From Primula veris (lineage: Eukaryota > Streptophyta > Magnoliopsida > Ericales > Primulaceae), in assembly GCA_963682055.1 (NCBI GenBank), contig OY821744.1, positions 29,612,967-29,676,966 on the forward strand: a DNA stretch of 64,000 bases, in the 5' to 3' direction. Positions 23,914 through 36,900 of this stretch are shown piece by piece (within the stretch, counting starts at the first letter, position 1; each line of letters opens with the position of its first letter). The notes under the pieces were generated by a model. It saw nothing but the letters and a program-made list of their open reading frames with translations, ran no database searches and had not been told where the DNA came from. The position numbers and the translations under genes are program-made.

Positions 23914-26256
23914 ATGAGAATTTAATATAATACAAAAGAGACTCTAAAAAACGGTCTGGATACATTTCTCATAATTGATGCTTTCAAATTCGCCACAACG
24001 AAGGAGATAAAAAATATTATGTGATTATACTTGTTGTTTTAATTCCTTTTTTTGAGAGAGGTGAGGGAATGGGACACATTTATAGATAGAAGAAAGACAG
24101 TCGAGTCGTTCACAATGGTTAGAGAGAGATGAATGTTGAGCTTGACAGTTATAGCGCAGAGAAAGAGAGAGATAGAGCCGTCTGGACATGATAGGGTTTG
24201 GTGACGTCAACAAAATTGACGATGTCAGCAAAACGGGCTGATCCTTAAATGTTTTCAATGGATTGAACTAATCCTTAGTTAGTTTGTGGAAGTGGTACCA
24301 ATGTGAAATTTACCATATTTATAGGGTAGCTACTATCTTTAGAGCATTTCCAACTGTGTGTATTATGAGCTATATAACTATAAATTTTGTATATAATTGT
24401 CAAATGAGCTTCACATCAGTCTGTTTTACGCCACATATAGCGTATACATGGATAAGCAATATAAGATTTATGTCTACAGGTAGCCATGAATTGTAGACAT
24501 GTATAAGCAATTTATATTTATATTTATAACTGAACAAAACTCTATTTTTCCTCCTTTTGCTCTCATACGGAATTTTATTCATTATCTCTCTAAAAAAGCT
24601 CAGCTCTCCCCCCACATTTTAGATTATATTAAACATCGATTGATGCTAATTGATGAGTTAGGTTTTGATGGCCGACAAGATTTGTGATCCGATGAGGATT
24701 TGTCTTGTTTATTTCGGCCAGATTAGACATGTTGAACTTAGTTTGTGAGAGATTTGTTAGAGATCTCAATGGGTCAGTGAGAGACGAAAATAATATTATA
24801 ATTGCATATATAGAACATGTGTAGACACTTAATACTTTTATAAATGATAGTTATAAATACTATTGTAAGTGATCTTAATTATAGGCTAACTACTATTATC
24901 TGTACTACACACCTCCATTACTTTATTTCTCTATAGTAGAACCCTCAGTTTATAACAGAACCATGACTGCAACACAAATTATAGCTCTAAACCGCTTGGG
25001 ATCCGTCATCTCTCGACTTGTTAAGGAGCAACGCCCAGCTCTGAAAAAAGTAGATAACAGACTAGAGAAGCTCGAATGGACATGATTAAGGTCGAAGGTG
25101 GCGTGATTAAGGTCGAAGGCTTTCTCGCAAAGGCCAGTGTCGCGGAAGTGTTAAGAGACTCGTCCAACTAATGGACATAAAAAAGGTATATAAAGATTTA
25201 TTATTTAACACCCAGCCTCATCCATTTTGATAAACCATTTTTTTTTATTCTATTGAAATAGTTAGAAAGAATATTGTTCTTGCTTTTAAAACTTGTAAAA
25301 TTAAAATGTATATTTTTTTTAATTTCCAAGTTTTTTCCGAATTTCGTAAAAATAGGTTCAAAAAAGGAAGGACTTGCTAAGGTTAACTTCAAATCCCACA
25401 CAAAAGTCCTTGTTTAAAATTAAGTTGAAAGAATCGCGGAGTTGATTTATAGACCCTACTGTATATATCCTTGGAATTTTAGTTTTGATGATAAAATGGA
25501 TTGAATTTGAGTTCAATGTTATCGAAAATGATTCAATAATTTCTGATGAATACATGCATTTTTCTACATAAAAGGTTTTTAATACATTGAAAGGTAGTTT
25601 GGAAGAGCTTGTCATTCTTAAATTTGTATAATCAAGCAACAGAATTCCAGAACATGTGTGTAAAAAGCTTCGATCATCTTTTCTTAGATGTCTATGATCT
25701 TATCTACGGACTGCGGTTAATCAAACAATTTTCAACTCAAAGTACTTTTTCTGGTGATTGTTCTCGAAAAGATTGGATTATTAGTGAATTAGGGTTTTAA
25801 AAGAAAGCTCAAATTCAACTAATTTGAGAATATTATTGTCCGGAATAGTGGTGTAAAAAATATGGCAGTATGAGATTTATGGAAATGACAAATACAATAT
25901 CATTGACAAACCCAAAACTTACCCAAAGATAGTAAGTCTTTAATTTTGAATGAGTCTTTTTCAAAGATTTTATATCAATTTCTATATGAGACCGAGATAG
26001 TTACTTTTCAGAAAATTCTAACGATAGGTGAAATGCCCAACGTGAATTTAAGCTCTTCGAAATTTTTGTTCATGGTGTTATTATCATTTAACCCAATAAA
26101 AATTTTGAATAAAGAAAAAATAAACAACAATCAACACTATATTCACATTCTAAGCTCATTAAACTAAAAATCTTAAGTTGGCTTCCCGATTCCTGGAATG
26201 TTATGACTACATTTACTGTGTGTGTTTTCTATTCGATCTAGTGCTTTTCTTGTTTA
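23914..26256. other. Spacer without a recognised gene
   Basis: Mostly AT-rich. About 24318-24890 has a loose inverted pair (TAGCTACTATCTTTAGAGCA on the left; TGATCTTAATTATAGGCTAA on the right) and may be a degraded MITE. A frame at 24963-25085 encodes about 40 residues of charged, helical character (VKEQRPALKKVDNRLEKLE) followed by two copies of GATTAAGGTCGAAGG. It may be a gene fragment, but I do not recognise it. Confidence 0.4.
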
Positions 26257-26261
26257 GATAC

Positions 26262-29200
26262 TGTAACATCCTAAAACTAAATATGATGTTACACGGCCGA
26301 ATAACATGTGTTTTGACACGTGCTAGACAAAGCCAAAAACTAGAAACTGATGGACCAACAATGTAATTCAAAACGATGAAATAATATAACTTAAAAGATA
26401 ATATTCAATATCTGCGTATTTCGATAACAACCCATGAAATCCAAAATTCAACCTCAAACTTATTATTCTGAAATCTCGAAATGTAAAACAACGTTTCAAA
26501 TTCAAAACTTGGTTTAAAACCTTATTAGCAGCGGAAAATAAAAGAAAATCCTAGGAGGTCTGGCCGGTTCCCAACTATCTTAACTCTGACTTCTTAGAAC
26601 CTGTAAACCTGAAAAGGTTATAAAAACGAGGGTTAAGCTAAACGAGCTTAGTGAATGGTATACCTTGCAATATATAACAGGGACAAAAATAGGTTTTGTT
26701 CTTTTTATTTCTCCTTCGAAAACAATGCTTTAAACTTTAATAAAAATTTCCCAAAGCATGTACTTGATCAAACTGTAAAAAAAAGTGAATAGATAAATCA
26801 TTTAGCGGTGTGATCAATACGATAATATAATGAGAAATTAAGCTGGATTCAGACTTCCTGAATCTCTTTATTCTGTTGGACCCAGACTTCCTGGTTCTCT
26901 TTATTCTGTGGAATCAGACTTCCTGATCCTCTTTATTCTGTGTACTTGGACTTCCCAAGTATCTTTCTATAGACTTAATTCACAATTATAATAAAGTAAA
27001 GATCACTAAAATAAAAATAAACTTTCTTTAAACTTATACGTTCATCGACATATACTCATCTCTTTCCTGTTTCGTAATCTGCAACTTGCGATACAAAATA
27101 TACATAGACTTTTGATACTTCAAAAATATAATTTCAGCCTGCAACATTTGTTAGAAAATGCAATGGGTTTTAATTATAGCAAAGGTAAAAACCACTCACA
27201 CAGACACCGGATCGAAACAGCCCGTGACACCAAAACCTGGAAATGTAATTATCAACTACTTGTCAATATAGCGTACCGACCATTGACTATTTCACTTAGA
27301 ACTCTAACTGCCATCAACTATTTTTTATCCCTAATAACATGAGGAGACTGACTATACAACTTACAATGTAAATTATGACTTGATGTGATATAGGGGCGAA
27401 CTACGAATCAACTACCAACTTAACAGAAACTTGAGGTTTAAACATGTCATGTAAAATTATAAACCAAATCGTCAAAGGACAATTAAAGCAAGTAATATAT
27501 GAGAATACATAAGGACAAGCATATTACATACATACACATATACATGAACAAGTTGCTGGTGTTTCAATTAATCCTTTCGTTTCCCTTTCTTGATAACTCA
27601 AAACCATATAGTTCCATTATAAAAATGACAGCTTATGTTCGATGAACAAGATGGGTCAAGTTCCAAGTCAAACAATCTAATCAGTACTTTAAATCCAACC
27701 ATAATTTCCCTAAAAGTCATTACACAGGTATTTCAAACTAACATAACAACTTGACCGTTTCCACAGATTTCGTTTATAACAGATACCCAGGCAAAACATC
27801 TTACTGGCAAGCTCAAATACATTTGAGTTTTAGGTATTGTTTGGTGAACATGTAAATAGGGTTTTAGCCCGAAAGCAAGGAAAAACGGATCAGCCAAACA
27901 GGAGCAAAACTAGGTACCATATCATGCTAGAAGAGCTCATCATAACAATAGCTATAAAATTTAAGTGACAAATATAAATGCGTGTTCCAGAACCAAACAA
28001 GTTCATAACACAACAATGATGTAGCCAATTTAATACCAAAATCCATTATTACATCTTCTGCAACAGTTTGAAAGCATGTAGAGATTAATTATGATAAGAT
28101 AAAATTAGCAGCAACGTTCCTAGATTGATAACGAGCTTTAGAACGTAGCTAACAGGATTTGGTTCCCTATATTATGTCTACCCGCGAGATTAAAAGATAA
28201 TAATTATTCTGCCAACAATGTCTTAATATATGTTTTTTTTTTCATTTCAGACAATTAGAGAAGCTGTCACGCACCAATGCAAGGTAAACCGATTTAAAAT
28301 ACAACATGGACGGTTTGGTCTGATTATTAGCTTATTTCATCAAAACTAAACAGTAACTCACTTCTTAAAGCCTATATATTCAAGATCAGATTCTCCCAAT
28401 AATCAATTACACAACCTACAACAAGTATGTTAATCAAGTATAGTATCACTAATTAACCAACAATCTGCACATGGAAGGTATGTTCACTTAAAGCCTAAAA
28501 TCGAACAAGTAGTAAAAATTACAGAACTAACAATTTAAGCTTACAATCAATACAAGCTACTGTTGGAAAACAAAGGCATGGACAAAACAATTAACAATTC
28601 AGTTGAACTACAACTTATAGAAGTATCTATTTTTTCCTAGTTTAATCACAAATTTAGTGCCTAGCTCTAGCTTGTCAACAAAGATCTAGCAGTAGAATTA
28701 ACATCCAATTCTGAATATATATATATATATATATAAGAAGACTTACATAATACTACATACCTTTCATGGTAACCTAATTAAAAGTTATGGACATTAAACC
28801 AATCATCTTACTCAGCCTAAAAGCAGCTAGCTGCTATATAGACAAGATTATGAGACCGTGATTACCTCGGAGAAGAACGAAGACCTGAATTGATCTCTAG
28901 CTTTTTCTCTCTCTGCCTTTTGATTTTCTGTATTTTTTTTAATCTATGCTACTGATATCCTTCCTCTCATTCTCTCATGTTTATACAGGGCATAAACAAA
29001 ACGGTAAATAGCTTAAAAGTTGTAACTCTCTGTCCTCTATGCGTTATAACTTATAAGAATTTAAGTACGGTTTTGATTACCTATTTAATCCTATTCACTA
29101 AACCATTAGGAGAATTACTTAATTTAGACCTTAGATTTTTACATATTTACATACTACTCTCAATAGTTGCTGCTATATTTAACTTGCCCCTTAATATAAG

Positions 29201-29274
29201 CAAAATTAATAACTAGTACCTCTATTTAAATTATTAATAAATAAAACAATTAAAAAAAAATTCGGGTTATAACA
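26262..29274. mobile_element. Solo LTR of a Ty3/gypsy-like element, about 3.0 kb
   Basis: Begins TGTAACATCC and ends GGGTTATAACA (TG...CA with short inverted termini), and is flanked on both sides by the same 5-bp sequence GATAC (26257-26261 and 29275-29279). There is no gag or pol frame, primer-binding site or second LTR copy inside. This fits a single long terminal repeat left after recombination. TGTAACATCC starts are common in long plant gypsy LTRs, so the assignment to gypsy is inference. It contains the hairpin array at 26846-26961 and an AT microsatellite near 28715-28735. Confidence 0.8.
26846..26965. repeat. Four tandem hairpin units, 32-33 bp period, within the solo LTR
   Basis: Each unit is a 7-base stem, the loop ACTTC, the complementary stem, then a spacer like TCTTTATTCTGTG. 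Stems: GATTCAG/CTGAATC (26846-26864, perfect), GACCCAG/CTGGTTC (26879-26897, one mismatch), GAATCAG/CTGATCC (26911-26929, one mismatch), TACTTGG/CCAAGTA (26943-26961, perfect). Loop and spacer are constant while stems change on both sides together. Confidence 0.85.
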
Positions 29275-30600
29275 GATACCGTTTAAATGAAGTTAAACTA
29301 GCGCCATTTTATTTTGAAACGATGAGAGTCAACTATATGGTATTTTGATCATAAAATTGTGGACCTTATACACATGAAGCATTAAATGCATTAGCTACGG
29401 ACACAATTTCGGGTTCCTTAACGATTTAGCCAAAACTGAACCGTAACACACTGGTACCACCTCGAAAATAAAAAATAATAGGAAAATTTAAGTTAAAGGT
29501 ACAATCAACTAGGCTTATTTAGCTAAAACAAACGTATTCGATCTTTCTTTAACTTTAGTCAAAATCTTTCTTTCACTTAGATCATTAGTACCGAATTAAA
29601 TTCAACAAAAATAATATAGCAATAGTAAAAATAATAATTTAGTACTAATATAAAAAAAAACACAAAATATATATGTTTTTTTAATGAAGTTAAACTAGTG
29701 TAATTTAATTTGAAATGATGAGAGTTAACATGCTATTTGGATTGTAGATTGTGGACCTTATGCATGAAGTATCAAATGCATTAGCAACAGACACAATTTC
29801 GGTTTCATTCACGATTTACCCAAAACTGAATCGAAACACACCGGTACCACCTCAAAAATAAAAAATAATAGAACATTTTAAGTTAAGGTACACTTGATTA
29901 GCCTCATTTAGTTAAAACAAAAGCTTTCATTCTTTTATACATTTTAATCAAAATCTTTCTGTCACTTAAGTAATTCTACCAAATTCAAAAAAGAAATTAG
30001 TATAAAATTCAACAAAAATAATACTCTGTAATGTCAAAAAAATAATACTATTACTATAAAAAAAAAAGTAATACTAAATGAAAACAAAAACAATCGACAA
30101 TTGGGCCCCTATCGACCTTAAAAAAACAATTCAGTCACAAATCACTTAAAATATTTCTTTCACTTTAGTCTAAAATTGATACAAAATTTAAACAAAAATA
30201 ATACTCCATAGTATCCAAAAATAATATATTATTATAAAAAATGATACTGATTAAATGAAAACAAAATACAATTGGGCCCCATCCGCCTCTTATTCCTTCA
30301 CCCCTATAGAAACAAACAATCCGTCCCCAATCACTCTCCAACATCCTCGCTTTCTCTCTCTTACCAAACATCGAACCGTAACACAACGATACCATTTTGA
30401 AAATAAAAAATAATATAAAATTTTAAGTTAAGGTACAATCGATTACCCTTGTTTAGCTAAAACGACGGTATTTAATATTTCTTCCGCTTTAGTCTAAATA
30501 TTTATTTCACTTAAATCATCAGTACCGAATTCAAATTTTTTTTTTATAACAAATTCAACAAAAATAATACGCTTTGAAAAATAATGTATAATTAGAAGCA
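29275..30600. repeat. Diverged direct repeats of about 350-420 bp upstream of RanBP1
   Basis: The blocks at about 29285-29650, 29685-30045 and, partly, 30360-30560 share ordered motifs: ATGAAGTTAAACTAG, GATGAGAGT, TTGTGGACCTTAT, AAATGCATTAGC, CGTAACACA or CGAAACACA, GGTACCACCTC or GATACCATTTT, and AAAATAAAAAATAATA. They end in sequence like the RanBP1 promoter. This looks like local tandem duplication with drift. Confidence 0.75.
30101..30378 (+). repeat. Upstream copies of the RanBP1 promoter and leader
   Basis: The segment 30266-30360 (ATTGGGCCCC, CCTCTTATTCC, AAACAAACAATC, CCCAATCACTCTC, CTCGCTTTCTCTCTC) parallels 30611-30710 just before the RanBP1 ATG. A third, weaker copy starts at ATTGGGCCCC near 30100. 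None is followed by a start codon and open frame like that of RanBP1. Confidence 0.75.
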
Positions 30601-30617
30601 AAAATAATAATAATAAT

Positions 30618-30626
30618 TGGGCCCCC
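30618..30626 (+). promoter_or_regulatory. Site II / TCP-type GGGCCC element of the RanBP1 promoter
   Basis: TTGGGCCCC about 120 bp upstream of the start codon matches the TGGGCC/Y site II element bound by TCP factors in promoters of growth-related plant genes. The same element is repeated at 30273-30280 and 30102-30109 in the duplicated promoter copies. Confidence 0.5.
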
Positions 30627-30744
30627 CCTTCAGCCCCTTATTCTCCATCCCTTCAGAAACAAACAATCAGTCCTCAATCACTCTCACAAACCCTCGCTTT
30701 CTCTCTCTAAAACTCTCTATCTCTCTATATCTATATATTATTCA

Positions 30745-30928
30745 ATGGCGAGCTCGACGGAACCAGAGAGAAGAGAAGAAGAGGAGGAGAACGTCGCCGG
30801 AGAAGACGAAGACACCGGAGCACAGATCGCACCTATTATTAAACTCGAGGAGGTTAAGGTCTCTACTGGTGAAGAGGACGAAGATTCCATCCTCGATCTG
30901 TATGTTTCTCTCTCTATATCTCTCTCTC

Positions 30929-30959
<31 letters not shown>

Positions 30960-33900
30960 AGAGCTGTGTTGATATCTATTGCGATTACCTCGTTTGTATA
31001 GTTATTTGGATTTATATGTATGTATATATATTTGTGTGTGTGTGTATGTATATATGATTGTATTAAAAAGCTCGCCTCAAAACATGCTGATACTCCTTTT
31101 ACTTAAAGCTCAAAAAAAATATTGTCCAGTTTTAGCCTAAAGTCAAAAAACGCGTTTTTCACGCGTCAATACTCAAAAAGCACGACTCAGAAATCTTAAG
31201 CTTTACTTAAGAAAATAAAATAGATTCTAACAAAAAAAAAGTATATAGTCTCACAAATTGGTACAAACACGAGCAACTCATAGCCGGATGTTCTATGGTG
31301 AAAGTGTCTACAACTAATGTTATGTGCTAAAAAATGAATCTCAAGCCACGTAGTGAAATTGATTTGTTATATTAAACAGACTCCGTGGTTAAACTATGCT
31401 AATATTAGCTATTCACAATGTTTTGGACAAATTATTTTCATGTATTCTATAGTTATGGAACATATATATGTATTTACGTTTTCCTAGACTAGCTTGGTGT
31501 CGGAACTTACGCTTCGGTAGAGCTCTTCTGAAAATGCTTGTGTTTTAAAACATTGGTATATATATTTGTGTGTATATATATGTGTGTGTGTATGTTTGTT
31601 TCATAGTTGCCAACTCGGGAACTAATGGAACACAGCCTAAAACTTTATGTGAAACGGAAACGCGGGTATAATTAAAAAAATTAGAATAGAATCTGTAGTA
31701 ATTTATTATAAAACTTCCATGAACTTGTGAATTTCTCTATAATTATGTATATATGGAAGGAGAGCAATTAATGTTTCTTTAATAGGGTTCTGATCTGCTT
31801 TAATATCTATTCCAACTATCCCATTTTTCTATTTAGATGTGTAAATATAAATATATGTATATGTATATATATAAGTGGAATTATGCTGATTAATGGAAGG
31901 ATAATAGCTATTAGCTAGGGTTTCTTTACTAGGGTTCTGCTTTAATATCTATTGCAATTATCTCATTTGTATATATGTATGCACACATATATATATTTGT
32001 GTGTATGTATATATGTTTCATAGTTGCCAACAGAAACGGAAAACACAGCCTAAAACTTTATGCGACAGTTAAAAATTTAGAATGAAATATATAGGAAATT
32101 TTCGTAAAACTTCCATGAATTTGTGAATTTCACAATAATTATGTGAACATATATTCAATTTCTTTTACTTTTTAACAGAGAATAGCTAATATTTGAGTAA
32201 TTAATGTATACTTTATTTAAGGAGAGTAGCTACGGTTCCTTTTATAGGGTTCTGATCTGCTTTAATAACTACTCCAACTATCTCATTTGTATATTTATTT
32301 GTATACATATATGTATGTTACATAGTTGCCAACTCGGGAACTGAAACGGGAAAGAAAGCCTAAACCCTTTATAGATGTTGTAGTCTTTTTAACCTAGTAA
32401 TAGCTTCTCCCCCGATCTTTCATATTGTTAAGAGCTATTTAAGATTTTACAACGTTTCAATAATGTTTCCGAAACGTTCCGGAGATGTTTCTCCAAAATT
32501 TTATTAGATTATGGTTTTCGTTTCCAAAACGGGTTATGGGGAGATGCATAACCAGTGGCGAATCTATTATAAGGCAACTTTTTGGAAAAGTATTTATTAC
32601 TAGTGCAACTTCTTTTGTAATTGCATGTGTCCAAGCGGTGAGACTCTCAACATATTTTCTTAGCAGCTCAAGTTCAAATCTGTTGATTTTTTTTGGTTTA
32701 ATAATTGTAGTATACAATGCATGGCTGAAATTTTAAAAAGCGTCCTCATTATTTATAACTCAATTATATTTCTTCTTGATGTTTAATTAATAACTAATGG
32801 ACCCTGCTAGTTTTTAAGGAAATTCCCCCTTGTTATACACTTCAGACAAAATGACACCTTTTCTTTTCTTTTCGTTATCAATGACAAACTTGTTCCTTCT
32901 CGTATTTTTAATCAATAATCTCTATTAAGCTTTTTAACTACAATTTTATCAAAAACAGGTTAAGAACTTTATTTTCTAGATGATTTATTCTATGAATGTA
33001 AAAGTAAAATGGTCTTATTTATTAGCAATAGTAGCTTTTAGAAGTGTATACTTTGTGTGAATTTTCCTTAAACAAAGTAATGAGTAATTTGTTATACGGA
33101 CAAGAAACAAGAACTACTTTGCCCTCCCTTGTAGAAAATCATGGATTCACCTCTGTGTATAACCTAGCCTAAACAGAGTTTCAGTAACTACTATGTTTGT
33201 ATATGTATATAACTGAAACTGTGTTCTTTTGATAAAAAAACGGAAAATATCTCTAGTCTTAGGTTCTATGGGTTCTGATCTGATTTAGTTTCTAATATAG
33301 TTCTCTCTCCATGTGTATCTTTAGATACTCATGCATTATAAGATTTTTAGTAACATGAAATTGTTCTGATAAGGGGATTATTGGAGGAGACATGTATTTT
33401 TCCTTTTACACAGTTCTTAGTATGCTTAAATGAAATGACACTTGTTTGGTTGCAGTTTTTTTTTTGATTCTCGGTTACTAAAGTTGATCAGCTTTGAAAG
33501 CAGAACTGTCTTGTTTTTCTTGACCTTAAAAAACTCTTGAAGCACTTTGAACTTATATCTTAGCCAATGAATCCAATTTATTTGCTGAAATTCTGCCACC
33601 AAACAAACATAAATCTGTGAGAGAACTCTGTCAAGAAAGAGAACTGTGTTGATATACTCATCATTTTTCCAATTTTCTTGTTCTGGTATAAAATCTAATC
33701 GGAGTCTCTTTCTTTATATGTATGTAAAAATTAGGAAAGCAAAGCTGTATCGATTTGATAAGGAAGGGAATCAGTGGAAGGAGAGAGGGGCTGGTAGTGT
33801 GAAGCTGTTGAAGCATAAGGAGACTGGAAAGGTTCGGCTTGTTATGCGCCAGGCTAAGACCCTCAAGATCTGCGCTAACCATCTCGGTCTGTGTCCCCTT

Positions 33901-36900
33901 TTCCTTGTTTTAAATATGTCTGAATATGTATGTATATGCACAGTTTAATTATGGGAGGATTTAGTCTTTGGTTTTAATGGGGTGAATTCTACTTATAAAT
34001 GATCAGAAATACATGTAGATTTTTACCACGTGAGATTGGACATAATAATGTTTCCCTGCAACTTATTAGTAACAGTAAACCTGCAACTATAGTTAAGCAT
34101 AAAAAATGGCTTGTTTTTCTGCAATTTCGAGAATATAAGATTGTCCTATATGAGGGTAAGGAAAGAAGACAAGTATTGATATTATTCAAGTGTATAAAAC
34201 TACATAATTTTAATTCTACAAGAATATAAGTAAAAACCGATTTGTTTGGCTGCAGCTCTTAAAAAAATAAGTTGGCATATTTGATGTATGAGGCGGGTAT
34301 CCTTTAGCTTAACATTTCAAAATACCTAAGATTTAAGATTACCATCCAGATGCGATGCATCTTCAAAGCCAAAAATAATAAGAAAAAAGTTGAACCTTAA
34401 ACGCTGGAATCAAACAATCCTTTTAATCATTCTTATATTCGTTGATCTTCTTTTACCAAACTTTGAATTTTATAAGTTTAAAATGGTTTGTGGATTTTTT
34501 ATATAGTAAATGTTGTAAAGTTTACTTATTATTTTAGTGAAAGAATAAATTTAAGAACACAAGTCAATGCGAAGTTTATATATGAATGTTTTTAACAAGA
34601 CCTGACCTGAAATGAAGAGGCCAAGATTATTAGTATGAGTTAAAAAGTTCAATTTAGGAGAAAAGTTAAAAAAGTGAAAAGCCTGTTGTCGAGATTCAAA
34701 TTTTGGACGCCTTCCTGATGATATAACGTCCCAGCTACCCGTTCGGAAATAACTTTACAGTTTGCATCAGATAATATTTTTAATTGGAAATGCATGTATG
34801 AATTATGAATTGTTTATTAAAACTGTTTACTTTTTTGTCAGTTCTACCTACAATGTCGGTTCAGGAGTATGCTGGGAATGAGAAATCGTGCGTATGGCAT
34901 GCGACAGATTTTGCTGATGGCGAATTGAAGGAAGAGCTCTTCTGCATCCGGTTCGCTTCCATTGAAAGTGAGTGCTGTATATTTATTATATTTAGCTACC
35001 TATTTAATGTTTTTTGGGAGTGTTTTTTTTCGTTATCATTGCTTGCTTTGCTACTTTTGCTTCAAGGTAGAGAGATTTAACTCCTAAGCTGTTGGGTCTT
35101 CAATGTAAGAAAGAGGTTGGAAGTTGAAATCAACTTGTACTATTGAAAAACAAATATCATGGATGAAATGTCCGGAAACGTTTCAGAAAAAAAATTATGT
35201 GTTCCATGCAAGTGATCGTTGCTTTGGAAACCGTAAGGAGTACAGAATGTACAAGGCACATTGATAGGATGAAAAAAAATATATATATGGTGTCGATATT
35301 ATACTGCTAACCCAGTTGGCCTTGACGTCAACTGAGTTTATGTTGTTTAGATGAATTGATTGTTATTACCGGCTTTGGAAAGGATAGAAAGATTCCTGTT
35401 TATAAATATTAGAGATTTTTACATGCCCCCGTCAATAATCATGGTGCCTATAAACCAAGTGACCGTTAAATTTAAACATGGTAGCAAATCTCTGACAGCA
35501 GGTCTTTACATTGGATGAATATTTTCCGAGGCATTTAAAGCGTGCGCTTTCCTGCATCAAACTTCTTTAATGTTGATTTTTTTGTTGATTAAGCATTAAG
35601 CGTTTCTTTTTAGTGAATCATAAGTTAGTCATGCTTTGAAGTACACCCTGGCTAACTGACCATGATAATAGATTATTAGAAAGTAGCAAACATTGGTTTA
35701 TATAGAGCATTGAAATAAGATTGATAGTGAACTGCATCGACATTAGTTCTATGATTATGCGATGTTAAACCAGTGAAATAAAGCTCCTTATATGGCAAAC
35801 ATGATCCCATACCTAGATGAATCTTTTTCAGATTTATGTTGGTGACTTGTTAAATCTCTGAATCTGATACGTGCTGTAGTGCACAGTGACGATTGGTCAT
35901 ACTTTTCACTTCTTTCCGGACCATAATTCTCATTATATGTTTAGGTTTTGGGTTTTGGATATTGATTTTTCTTTAGAATGAAGAGATACATAGTGTTTGT
36001 AGGGCATCAATTCAGAGTGTCTGCATTATGCCATTTTCTGTTTTATTATTAATGTTATCTTTGTTTACTTGGGGAAATATATTTTATTATGATATAGATG
36101 TACAGATGGGACTCGCAGTGTTAAGGCCTTGTTTGTTTACATCTCTTCTAGCTTGGGATAAGATTAGTAAAGAACATGGGTCCACAAAAGATGTTTGGAG
36201 TTGTTTTATCTGGTATGGTATTAACAATGAAGTTTGGATTACAAAAGATGGTAAAATGGGTCTTTTACAATACCATGGGGGCAATAGGTTTTCAAATCGT
36301 CCTACTAAACCAAAACTTCATAGTCCAAGGTTTTTTTTAATGAAACCTTAATTCCATTAAGATTATTAGTCCTTGGACTATAAAAGCAACAAGCAAACTA
36401 GGCCTAAGAGTCTGGATCCTCTGTCCCCTATTCTCCGTCCCCTTTCTTGCCCCCTTGCTTATTTTCCCCCAAATTTTAAAATTTTCCAACTTCTTTCGCA
36501 CTTTTATAGTATATTCTATGCAAATTTCATAATATTTGGACATACTATTGCTCTAAATGATTTTATTTAATATCACTAATTAAATTATACTAGTTTTTTT
36601 TATTTATTCCAAATTAAATTGTGTGAGACTTTTCTCTTAAAAATAATTGTTGGAGTGTATCAATGTGTATAATCGTAATTGTAGAATTTTTTTCAATTTC
36701 TTTTAACAAATATTTTGGGTTGAAAAGGTAAGGGGGCACAAAAGGGGACAGAGAATAGGGGACAGAGGATCCGGATTCCAGTGTTAAAGAATGCTAGATC
36801 TCATTACGTGCTCTATTTTCTGAATATCTGATACCTGTTTTCTTTATTACCCTGCCTTACCTATACTTTAGCTGATCTTGGGGATGCCGTCTGCTAATAG

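Noticed and set aside
24025..24258. 77-codon minus-strand frame
   Set aside because: No homology recognised. Composition follows a GA/CT-rich tract and there is no supporting context.
24963..25085. Possible small gene of about 40 codons with a charged helical sequence
   Set aside because: No recognised family, no promoter or intron signals and a nearby stop. Kept only as a possible fragment.
33646..33734. Upward extension of the RanBP1 exon 2 open frame
   Set aside because: The acceptor TTAG at 33731-33734 joins exon 1 in frame and gives the conserved family sequence. The bases before it are intron.
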